A stretch of 64,000 bases of DNA from contig JAXMBN010000030.1 of the NCBI GenBank assembly GCA_046349875.1, positions 1 through 64,000 on the forward strand. Direction: 5' to 3'. The notes beneath the pieces were generated by a model that did no database searches, was not told where the DNA came from, and saw only the letters and a list, made by a program, of their open reading frames with translations. Of this stretch, positions 7,843 through 15,724 are shown in pieces (position 1 is the stretch's first letter; every line of letters begins with the position of its first letter). The position numbers were made by a program, and so were the translations under genes. The stretch comes from JAXMBN01 sp046349875. GTDB taxonomy: Bacteria; Planctomycetota; Planctomycetia; Pirellulales; Pirellulaceae.

Positions 7843-9753
7843 CTAATCGTCTTGATCACGCTTGGCGATGAGCCATCCGTGCGTCGAATACTGTTCGGAC
7901 CAGTGTTGCCTAAGACTCTGGCGTAACTCTGGCATGTAATCGGCTGCGAGTCGAGTCGATTCGGTCGGCACAACGATACAACACTGATCGGTTCGATCGA
8001 GTTGTTCCATCCAGCGTTTTTGCTCGCGAGCGGTCAGCATCCGTGGCCAGAAAGTCGGATTGGCCGCTGTAAGCGGTCGCGTATGGGTCCAGAAATAGAA
8101 TCGGTTATGGCTATGTCCGTCGAAGACCAATCGATCACAATCCGTTTCTTCAATGGCCCTTGCAATCGCTAACTCCTTCTCCGCCAAGGATGCTTCTAAC
8201 CTCAAGAATGACGCTCCTTTTAAATGCAAAGGGGTATTCTGTACCCAGCGATTCGATGTGTGGATTGCAAATACCAAGAGCACCATCATCGTGGCAGCTT
8301 TCGCCCATCGCGAGCCAACACCATCCCACCGTGGCGATTGCGCCCCCGCATTCATTGCGTCTTGCAGCAACACACCTAAGAGAATCCAACATGGAAGCGT
8401 CCCAATGGCAACTTGTGTTCCGGGAGTAGGAAACGCTAAGACGGAACCAAAACAAACCAAACTTCCAAGCATGGCTCGATGGGCGAGTTGGGAGGAACTG
8501 GCCAAGGAGTCTTTTCGAGAAAGATCGACAAGCAATGGCACCAACGATGGACCGACAAAGATCCAAAGCATCGCAGCGCCACGTGGCTGTAAGCCGTGAA
8601 CAAGAGGTGTACTGGCACTCGCCAGCACCAACACCGCACTCATGATCCCTATGCCACCGATCATGATACCAACGCCCATTGGCTTTCGAGTGGGATAGCC
8701 GAAAACCAGCCCCCAGGCCATCGCCATCCCTAATACGCTCAAACTGTTCCATGCCATGGGATGGAAGAACGTATGCGTGAACTGGCGATGTTGCCCTATC
8801 AGTCCCCAAACCAAATCTGCCGGCGAAGTCCGCATGGCAATGCACCATGCAACCAACCCCAATGCCGACAAGGCTCCAAACAGAACCACTTGCAACCACG
8901 GTTGAAAGTGGCTGGCTTCTTGAGGGCGATTCCCTGGTGAAGTTCCTTGATGACGGAAGACTCGCGAACTCAGAAACACCAATCCTAACGCCGCAACGGC
9001 AAAGGGTAGGGTGCCACTTCCATCCTGGCTCCATCGAGCCGCCATCACGATGCCCAGAGGAAGGAGTAACAAGGCCGTGATCAACCCACGCATCGCTTTC
9101 TGTTTGACGCAAGAGCCAGCAACCATCGAGCAAGATCCTTTGCTTTCGATCCAGGCATGCCAAAGCAACGGGAGTGCCAGGATTAGACCACAATTGATCT
9201 TGATCATTCCTACAAAGCCTGCCACCACGGCCGCGCAGGGATACTTCCACGAAGACGAGCTCATTACAACTCGCAAGGCAATCAGGGTGAGCAACAACGT
9301 CCACTCTTGCGGATGCCCTGGTTCCAGTGCGAGCTTATCGAGCTGAAGAAATGCCATCAGAGACAAAGCCATGGCAAGCAGCGAGTGAACGCGCAGTTGA
9401 ATGAGGATGGAATAGACGATGCCTGAGCACAGAAGCCAGAATACAACGGTTTTGCAACGAATGGCGTCGTGCGTCAAAGGCAATCCAAGATCTTGATGCA
9501 CCATCCATGAGAGCAGGTAGAATGCAGGACCGTATTGCGTATGCGTTTCGGTATAGAGGGGTGCGCCAGCAAAAAAGGATTGAAGGGTCATCATCACGTA
9601 CCCTTCATCATCATAGGGAGCCAGCGTGCTCATGGTGGTCATCCAGGCACCGACGGAGGCCAAGATCACCATCGCTCCAGCAACAACCAACGTGTTTCGC
9701 TGGAATCCAACGATGCCATGCGAGCGCATCATGGAAGGGGACTCGTCATCCAC
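7843..9753 (-). CDS. Polytopic membrane glycosyltransferase, GT39/ArnT-like
   Basis: 636 residues with about ten or more hydrophobic segments from residue 22 onward and a smaller soluble C-terminal part. The first extracytoplasmic loop holds YDDEGYVMMTLQSFFAG and then QYGPAFYLLSW, the acidic-pair pattern of dolichyl/polyprenyl-phosphate sugar transferases of the GT-C fold. It probably transfers a sugar from a polyprenyl-phosphate donor to a lipid or protein on the outside. Its start overlaps by 25 bases the end of a GtrB/DPM1-like transferase gene that would make such a donor, so the two probably act in sequence. Acceptor unknown. Confidence 0.78.
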   Translation of the reverse strand: MDDESPSMMRSHGIVGFQRNTLVVAGAMVILASVGAWMTTMSTLAPYDDEGYVMMTLQSFFAGAPLYTETHTQYGPAFYLLSWMVHQDLGLPLTHDAIRCKTVVFWLLCSGIVYSILIQLRVHSLLAMALSLMAFLQLDKLALEPGHPQEWTLLLTLIALRVVMSSSSWKYPCAAVVAGFVGMIKINCGLILALPLLWHAWIESKGSCSMVAGSCVKQKAMRGLITALLLLPLGIVMAARWSQDGSGTLPFAVAALGLVFLSSRVFRHQGTSPGNRPQEASHFQPWLQVVLFGALSALGLVAWCIAMRTSPADLVWGLIGQHRQFTHTFFHPMAWNSLSVLGMAMAWGLVFGYPTRKPMGVGIMIGGIGIMSAVLVLASASTPLVHGLQPRGAAMLWIFVGPSLVPLLVDLSRKDSLASSSQLAHRAMLGSLVCFGSVLAFPTPGTQVAIGTLPCWILLGVLLQDAMNAGAQSPRWDGVGSRWAKAATMMVLLVFAIHTSNRWVQNTPLHLKGASFLRLEASLAEKELAIARAIEETDCDRLVFDGHSHNRFYFWTHTRPLTAANPTFWPRMLTAREQKRWMEQLDRTDQCCIVVPTESTRLAADYMPELRQSLRQHWSEQYSTHGWLIAKRDQDD

Positions 9754-10850
9754 AAACTCGTCTCCATGTCGCTGGCATGATAATGCCGCATCACTTCAAC
9801 TTCGCTTCGTAGATCGTGTATGTCCGCTAGAATTGCATCGGCGATGGTCTCGGTGGAATCCAAGCTCGATGCCCTAGCAAGATTGCGACTACGAGCCACG
9901 ATGTACGATGGTCGACCTCGGACTTGATCGTAGATGCGCGCGACATATTCACCGAGAATGGCTATACCCAAGGAGTTGATGGCTCCAAAGAACGCCGAGA
10001 CGCTGGTGATGGAAGTCCAACCGGGAATGGCTTGCCCTGTAAAGAGCTTATGGAACAAAGCAAAGCCAATGCACGATACCGATACTAAGGCCGATACCAC
10101 TGCTAAAAGATAGAAGGCCTGTAGAGGAACGCGTGAAAATCCAAAGAGGGCTGTCTTGGCAAGTGAAATCAAGCCGCGAAGCCGCACCCGCGGCTTGCCG
10201 TCATGTCGCGCTAATCGCTCGACGGGTACAGCCGCTTGTCGGAAGCCAACCCACGATCGCAGTCCTGGAAAGTATCGATCCGATTCGGGCAAACGTCGAA
10301 TATGGTCGACGACGGTCCGGTCGAGCAGACCAAAGTTACCCGCATCGCGGGGAATCTCAACGTTGGCTACCGATTGGAGAACACGATAGAAACCACTAAA
10401 GAGAATGCGTTTCCACCATGCTTCTTTTCTCGCAAAGCGTACGGCATAAACGACGTCCGCACCTTCCTGCCAGTACGAAATCATCGAAGGGATTGCGGAG
10501 GGATCATCTTGCCCATCGCTATCCATCAAGATGATGGCATCGGCATCGACGAAATCGAGACCAGCTCGCACAGCGGCAGAATGCCCAAAGTTGCGAGACA
10601 GATGAAGGACTTTGATACGGCAATCGCAATCAGCCAACTCATCGAGCAACACGCCGCTGGAATCAGTCGACCCATCATTGATAAACATCATCGACCACTT
10701 GCAACCCAGGCGATCCATCCGTTGCCCGATATCGGCAATCAACGAAGGGAGGATCTCCGCCTCATTGAGCAATGGCATAACGATCGCCACTTCGGCTCTG
10801 TGTAAATCCGAACGGTGCGATTCAGAGCGGTGCAGTTCGGGTCGACTCAT
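9729..10850 (-). CDS. Family 2 glycosyltransferase, GtrB/DPM1-like, with two TM segments
   Basis: Likely transfers a sugar from a nucleotide donor to polyprenyl phosphate. The GT2 domain begins VAIVMPLLNEAEILPSLI, has the VNDGSTD-like INDGSTDSS, the NFGHSAAVRAGL segment and the metal-binding LMDSDGQDD. Two C-terminal hydrophobic hairpin segments follow (FYLLAVVSALVSVSCIGFAL and a second ~35 residues later), then GEYVARIYDQVRGRPSYIV, typical of this family. I start at 10850 because its ATG overlaps the TGA of the upstream methyltransferase (ATGA). Longer in-frame starts up to 10952 would lie inside that gene. Middle gene of a three-gene overlapping operon. Confidence 0.9.
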   Translation of the reverse strand: MSRPELHRSESHRSDLHRAEVAIVMPLLNEAEILPSLIADIGQRMDRLGCKWSMMFINDGSTDSSGVLLDELADCDCRIKVLHLSRNFGHSAAVRAGLDFVDADAIILMDSDGQDDPSAIPSMISYWQEGADVVYAVRFARKEAWWKRILFSGFYRVLQSVANVEIPRDAGNFGLLDRTVVDHIRRLPESDRYFPGLRSWVGFRQAAVPVERLARHDGKPRVRLRGLISLAKTALFGFSRVPLQAFYLLAVVSALVSVSCIGFALFHKLFTGQAIPGWTSITSVSAFFGAINSLGIAILGEYVARIYDQVRGRPSYIVARSRNLARASSLDSTETIADAILADIHDLRSEVEVMRHYHASDMETSLWMTSPLP

Positions 10851-11572
10851 TTGCCGATCACTCCCACGATGGATAACCCCATGGGTATCGGAAAACGGCG
10901 AGCCAAGGAACGTTCCGTATTGGCCATGGCGATGAGGCATCGATTGAACCATTGCGAAACTTTAGGAAACTCTGTTCCATTCCGCGATGGGATGCATCTT
11001 CGAAGCGCTCGAAGCCCGATGGCAGCCGGTAGAGTGAAAGCGTTCCAGTGTCCCATCTCGAGAACTTTGAGCCCTGCTTCCGCCACTTGTTGCCGCATCA
11101 TCTTCATCGTGTGCCGCCGATAATGTCCCCAGCGCTCATCCCAATCGGAGAACAGCCACGGATATGCAGGCACCGTAAAGAAGATCTTGCCCTGATCGCT
11201 GAGACACGCCGCTGCATGTCGCAGGGCTATAACAGGCTGAGCAAGATGTTCAAGTACATCCAGCAATACGACACCTTGCGAAGATCCTGGCTGAAAGGGC
11301 CACGGTTCGTGGAGGTCATGCTCTCGAACTTCAGGGAGCCCGAGCGATCGCGCATGCTCGATCGATTGCGGCATGCAGTCTAGTCCAGCAACGTCGTACC
11401 CCAACGTCTTCCATTGGCACAAGTTACCGGCCGCCCCAACCCCTCCTTCGACAATCCGGGATGGAGGAGGCATGTATTTGAGAAGCAAGTCGGTGATCCA
11501 TTGGCGTTTAGAAACGTGCCACCAGTAGCTTCCTTCAAGCTGAATCAATTGTTCGAGATGGGCTGTTTCCAT
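10847..11572 (-). CDS. Class I SAM-dependent methyltransferase
   Basis: 241 residues. It opens with EGSYWWHVSKRQWI, the WW-containing N-terminus found in glycan-operon methyltransferases. Motif I is VEGGVGAAGNL, where the usual first Gly of GxGxG is retained. VAGLDCMPQSIEHA is the acidic strand-2 end and VVLLDVLEHLAQP the motif before the methyl-transfer face. A VPAYPWLFSDWDERWGHYRRHT segment and HWNAFTLPAAIGLRALRR follow. First gene of the operon with the two glycosyltransferases, so it probably modifies the same glycan or lipid. Acceptor unknown. Confidence 0.87.
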   Translation of the reverse strand: METAHLEQLIQLEGSYWWHVSKRQWITDLLLKYMPPPSRIVEGGVGAAGNLCQWKTLGYDVAGLDCMPQSIEHARSLGLPEVREHDLHEPWPFQPGSSQGVVLLDVLEHLAQPVIALRHAAACLSDQGKIFFTVPAYPWLFSDWDERWGHYRRHTMKMMRQQVAEAGLKVLEMGHWNAFTLPAAIGLRALRRCIPSRNGTEFPKVSQWFNRCLIAMANTERSLARRFPIPMGLSIVGVIGK

Positions 11573-11712
11573 ACGCTACTACTCGCCCGAATGGACACAA
11601 GTCAAAACGCATGGCAACCTTACCTCACAGCCTAGGAGGCGAAGCGCTCTCTTGAGAAAAACCAGGCAGACAAGCAGAAGTATCTGGGAAAAATAAATCG
11701 CTTGTAGCGATT

Positions 11713-12258
11713 TTATGCCTTGGGAAGCTGGTATGTAGAAAACACTTTGACGATGGCGTGATCATCCGGAAAGGTATGCAAAGCCTGAACGGTTAAGCTT
11801 CGTGGGCGAGTCTCGACGTGGACATAGCTGATCGCACCCATCGTGATGCGGCCACTTGAATCGAATGCGTGGAACAGATCGAGCTCTTTTTGCTTACCAC
11901 CCAATTCTGATTGCATCAGGGCAAAGAGCTCTGGGCCAACATGTTCCATCTCAAACTCGGTGGTGTACCGAATCCCTTTGGCGGCTTCGATGGTTTCTTT
12001 GGTCTTGCCCCGCAAGTTTTCAAACAAGAGTCGACGCTTCTGAGGCAAAGGTTGGTGCGTCGCGCATGCTACCTCGGAAAGTGTGACCGTATCCGAACAG
12101 AAAGTCACGATGTGGCCATCTTGGGTGATGTCGATCTTGGCCTGAAAATTCGTCCGTTCGATGGTCTGACTTCGATAAACTTGAAACAACTCAGGATGGA
12201 GTGATCGAGCAAATACTTGCAGAGCCAGCGACGTAACTTTGGGACGAATCGATAGCAC
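11713..12258 (-). CDS. DUF2617-like protein
   Basis: 181 residues from a GTG start, no signal peptide, alternating beta-like pattern. The N-terminal FARSLHPELFQVYRS, the central DTVTLSEVAC and the C-terminal TFPDDHAIVKVFSTY match my recollection of DUF2617 proteins, which have no known function. An isolated gene 140 bases beyond the start of the methyltransferase operon on the same strand, with no informative neighbours. The gene call is good; the family name is from memory and moderately sure. Confidence 0.68.
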   Translation of the reverse strand: MLSIRPKVTSLALQVFARSLHPELFQVYRSQTIERTNFQAKIDITQDGHIVTFCSDTVTLSEVACATHQPLPQKRRLLFENLRGKTKETIEAAKGIRYTTEFEMEHVGPELFALMQSELGGKQKELDLFHAFDSSGRITMGAISYVHVETRPRSLTVQALHTFPDDHAIVKVFSTYQLPKA

Positions 12259-12909
12259 GACGAGAGAACTCCCAATGCTTGGAATGAAATGCTTGCTCGC
12301 GATTCAATTCCTCGAGGCGTTCGCCTCAGAGTTGACTCACGAGACGTGATTATAAGCCTTCTACCCATCCACGACCAATAGCAACCCGATGCTACAAAAT
12401 GTAGCTTGAATAAAACAGCATTTCGATCTTGACGTCACCCTATCAACACGCTTTCAACTCTACCCTATTTCCGTTGCAGATTGGGACAATTGTCATAGAG
12501 AATTCAGTGTGGAACTCCCTTTTTCCTGAACCAAGTCCGAGTCTCATACCTGATGCATGCACGTGTGAATAGGTGCAATCAAGTGCCCTCTATATTTTGC
12601 GTGCCGTCTCGAATTCAAGGCAAATGCTTGCACCTCATCCATCGTCGGATGAATGAACGAATTGGTCGATTCGCAACCTCTCGAGGAACTCGTTTCCATT
12701 CATGATGGGGCAATCATTACCGTTCCACATGGTGAGCATTAAGGAGTCTACGCGAGTTGAGAATCAGCGCGATTGCGTGAACAATTCCACCCTTGTTGAT
12801 TGGAGAACGCTCCCCCCTCGACCCGAGGAAATAGTTTGGGGAAAACGATCAAGCTGGGAGGAAGTTTTGATAGCTTCTTGTTAAACTTGAGTGAACCCCC
12901 TAGGCTACC
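12259..12909. other. Intergenic region without recognisable gene
   Basis: About 650 bases between divergent genes. Short open frames exist (for example 12702-12884) but lack family resemblance. It presumably holds the promoters of the DUF2617-like gene and of glgA. I could not identify convincing -35/-10 boxes or operators. Confidence 0.5.
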
Positions 12910-14436
12910 ATGCCCTCTCCATTCGTGGTTGACAGCTTTGAGGAATCGGAAACTGTGGAAATAGTGATGGTCAGCAGCGAGGCCGTACCGTTCGCCAAGA
13001 CGGGAGGTCTCGCGGATGTCTGCGGAGCTCTACCAGGTCGGCTTTCAGCGCATGGTCATCGATGCAGTGTCTTTTTGCCCGCCTATCCTCGCGTTTTTCA
13101 TGCTGGGGTCGATCTAAAGCCACTTGAAGTTGGCTTCGTTATCCACATCGCTGGTCGGCCGGTTTCCTGTCGTATTCTGAAAGGGACGATGGGCAACGGT
13201 GTCGATTATTACTTTATCGATCAACCTCATTATTTCGATCGACCGTCTTTGTATGGCGATCAACACGGCGACTATCGCGATAACTGCGAGCGATTCTGTT
13301 TTTTCTCACGCGCTGTCGTACAAGCGATCGAATCGCTTCGCATTCCGGTGGACATAGTGCATTGTCATGACTGGCAGAGTGGATTGATTCCAGCTTACGT
13401 CAAGACACGAGCTGATTCCCATGCCTGGTATCAAAAGGCAGGTACGGTATTCACGATCCATAACTTGGCCTACCAAGGTCGATTTTGGCAACACGACATG
13501 GCGCTCACAGGACTCGATTGGCGCCATTTCAATATGCATGAGCTCGAATTTTATGGCGACCTATGCTTGATGAAATCGGGAATCGTCTATAGCGATGCGA
13601 TCACGACGGTTAGCCCGTCTTATGCTCGCGAGATTCAAACGCAGCAACATGGCTGCGGATTAGAATCGGTTCTTCAAGCGCGAGCCAACGTGCTGACGGG
13701 AATCGTCAATGGCGTCGATTATTCGGTTTGGGATCCGATGCGCGATCCCTTCATTCCGCAGCCGTATTCGATTGAAAACTGGAAGTCTGGCAAGGGCGCC
13801 GCGAAAGAAGCTCTTCGAAATGAACTTGGATTGCCTCACGTCGATCAACCTCTCATCGGAATCATCGGCCGCTTAGCCGATCAAAAGGGATGGGACCTCA
13901 TCATTCCCACGATGCGAAACTGGATTCACGATCAAGATGTGCAGTGGGCCATTTTGGGATCTGGGGAAGCACGTTATCACGATGCTCTTTCTGAACTCGC
14001 GCGACAAGCCCCTCATCGCGTTGCCGTACGACTCGAGTTTTCAGAGTCTTTATCGCATCGCATCGAAGCCGCGTCCGATATGTTTTTGATGCCAAGTCAA
14101 TACGAGCCATGTGGACTCAACCAGCTGTACAGCTTGCGTTACGGTTCGGTTCCAGTCGTTCATGCAACGGGTGGTCTCATCGATACGGTGGTCGATACGC
14201 ATTCGGGAACGCTGGAGAATCAAACAGCGACGGGCTTCTCGTTTTACGAATACTCACACCACGCTCTGCACCAATGCTTGAGTCGCGCTTGCGATTTTTA
14301 TCGGCGCGAACCACAAGGCTGGAATCAAGTCGTAGAAACGGGAATGAAACAAGATTGGTCGTGGGGCGAAAGTGCTCGACGCTATGAAGCGGTGTATCAC
14401 CATGTCCTTGAGGACGTTTCAAGGAGAAATGGGTAG
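12910..14436 (+). CDS. glgA: Glycogen synthase (ADP-glucose type, GT5)
   Basis: Transfers glucose from ADP-glucose to growing alpha-1,4-glucan. It is 508 residues, slightly longer than usual because of a ~15-residue N-terminal lead. The donor-binding KTGGLADVCGALP starts at K30. HCHDWQSGLIPAY, TVFTIHNLAYQG, ITTVSPSYAREI, GIVNGVDYSVWDP and the C-terminal LMPSQYEPCGLNQLYSLRYG (E of the retaining GT-B site, then G) are all present in order. It is followed after 2 bases by galT and then, convergently, by a GH57 enzyme, forming an alpha-glucan block. Confidence 0.96.
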   Translation: MPSPFVVDSFEESETVEIVMVSSEAVPFAKTGGLADVCGALPGRLSAHGHRCSVFLPAYPRVFHAGVDLKPLEVGFVIHIAGRPVSCRILKGTMGNGVDYYFIDQPHYFDRPSLYGDQHGDYRDNCERFCFFSRAVVQAIESLRIPVDIVHCHDWQSGLIPAYVKTRADSHAWYQKAGTVFTIHNLAYQGRFWQHDMALTGLDWRHFNMHELEFYGDLCLMKSGIVYSDAITTVSPSYAREIQTQQHGCGLESVLQARANVLTGIVNGVDYSVWDPMRDPFIPQPYSIENWKSGKGAAKEALRNELGLPHVDQPLIGIIGRLADQKGWDLIIPTMRNWIHDQDVQWAILGSGEARYHDALSELARQAPHRVAVRLEFSESLSHRIEAASDMFLMPSQYEPCGLNQLYSLRYGSVPVVHATGGLIDTVVDTHSGTLENQTATGFSFYEYSHHALHQCLSRACDFYRREPQGWNQVVETGMKQDWSWGESARRYEAVYHHVLEDVSRRNG

Positions 14437-14438
14437 CG

Positions 14439-15590
14439 ATGAGCGAGGTCCGTCACGACTGGTTATCGGATCGCTGGGTCATCTTTGCGCCCAGTCGGTC
14501 CGAACGCCCAGATGAGTACGAATCCGTGCTGCGTGAAAGCAGGTCCTCTCTGGAACAGCTTGCATTCAATCAAGATGCGCGCAGAGCATGCCCTTTTTGT
14601 TGTGGTCATGAATCAGAAACACCGCCGAGCGTTCTGCAATATGGTTGCGAAGATGCAAATCAACGCGATTGGCGCGTTCGTGTCGTCCCCAATAAATTTC
14701 CGGCAGTCATTCCGGTACCGACTCTGCCACCTTTTGAAATCGAATCAGAACTCCGCCCCAACTCCTCTCGGGCAGACCATGAATCCGACCGAATGCGTTC
14801 GATTCTATTTCATCGTCAACCGATGCTCGGTGCCCACGAAGTCATTATTGAAACGCCCGAGCACCTGGCTTCGGTGACTCAACTATCGATTCCCCATCTT
14901 GCGATGGTCTTGCAGGCCTTTCAACATCGTCTTCAGCATTGGCGAAGCCATCCTACCCTTCAATATGCGGTTGTATTCAAGAATTGCGGGGCAGATGCGG
15001 GTGCCTCGTTGTTCCATACACACAGTCAGCTGATTGCAACCAGTTTTGTTCCTCCCGAGATCACTCGGCTTTGTCATCGGATGGAGAACTTTCGCCAAGA
15101 GTTTCATCAGTGCTTTCAGTGTACGGTACTGCGAGAGGAAGTCGAGCAACAACAAAGAGTCGTCGAGCAGCATTCCGATTTCGTTTCGTATTGCCCGTAT
15201 GCTAGTACGCTTCCTTACACATTGGTGCTCGCTCCGCGAGAACATCAGTCGCAGTTTGAGAATCTCGGAGGTGCAGATCTCGATGCGTTTGCTTCGATGC
15301 TGCATCGCCATCTTCGAGCTCTGGAAGCGTTGCTACCCCAGCAATCCTACAACTTTGTTCTTCATACGAGCCCCTTTCATGATCATTGGAACCGATCGTT
15401 CCATTGGCGGCTCGAGATATTTCCGCGACTAACCAAACTCGCTGGCTTCGAATGGGGATCGAATTGCTCGATCAATCCTGTCATTCCCGAAATTGCGGCA
15501 GAGAAGTTTCGAAGAACACTGCAAGAATTGGGACTCGCCGGAAACCTATCACATGCGAACCCCATTCCTCATGCCGTGAAGGTGCGCTAA
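14439..15590 (+). CDS. galT: Galactose-1-phosphate uridylyltransferase-like (HIT superfamily)
   Basis: 383 residues. It starts with the family's RHDWLSDRWVIFAPSRSERP; CPFCCGHE at 51-58 is the zinc site. RVVPNKFPAV and GAHEVIIETPEH follow, and HTHSQ at 193-197 is the catalytic HxHxQ, with the second His acting as nucleophile on UDP-hexose. FHDHWNRSFHWRLEIFPR matches the second metal/structural region. Its start lies 2 bases after the glgA stop, so the two are translationally linked. In this setting it may act on glucose-1-phosphate/ADP-glucose pools rather than the Leloir pathway; that idea is inference, and no galK or galE is near. Confidence 0.92.
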   Translation: MSEVRHDWLSDRWVIFAPSRSERPDEYESVLRESRSSLEQLAFNQDARRACPFCCGHESETPPSVLQYGCEDANQRDWRVRVVPNKFPAVIPVPTLPPFEIESELRPNSSRADHESDRMRSILFHRQPMLGAHEVIIETPEHLASVTQLSIPHLAMVLQAFQHRLQHWRSHPTLQYAVVFKNCGADAGASLFHTHSQLIATSFVPPEITRLCHRMENFRQEFHQCFQCTVLREEVEQQQRVVEQHSDFVSYCPYASTLPYTLVLAPREHQSQFENLGGADLDAFASMLHRHLRALEALLPQQSYNFVLHTSPFHDHWNRSFHWRLEIFPRLTKLAGFEWGSNCSINPVIPEIAAEKFRRTLQELGLAGNLSHANPIPHAVKVR

Positions 15591-15724
15591 GAAGCACCAA
15601 TCTTCCAGGGTTAACCAATCCAAACCAATGTAAGCCATCGGGGCCAATCGCGCCCACACTGGTCGCTAAAAACAGATAGCGAACCAGCTTCCATCAATTG
15701 GGTTTGATTGCGATCGGTTTCTTC

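Noticed and set aside
8150..9304. 384-codon frame on the minus strand within the membrane glycosyltransferase
   Set aside because: Shadow of the 636-codon transferase in another frame, with an implausible composition rich in Trp, Cys and Arg.
12702..12884. 60-codon open frame upstream of glgA
   Set aside because: Short, no ribosome binding site of note and no family resemblance; it lies in a region of otherwise random-looking sequence. Not reported as a gene.
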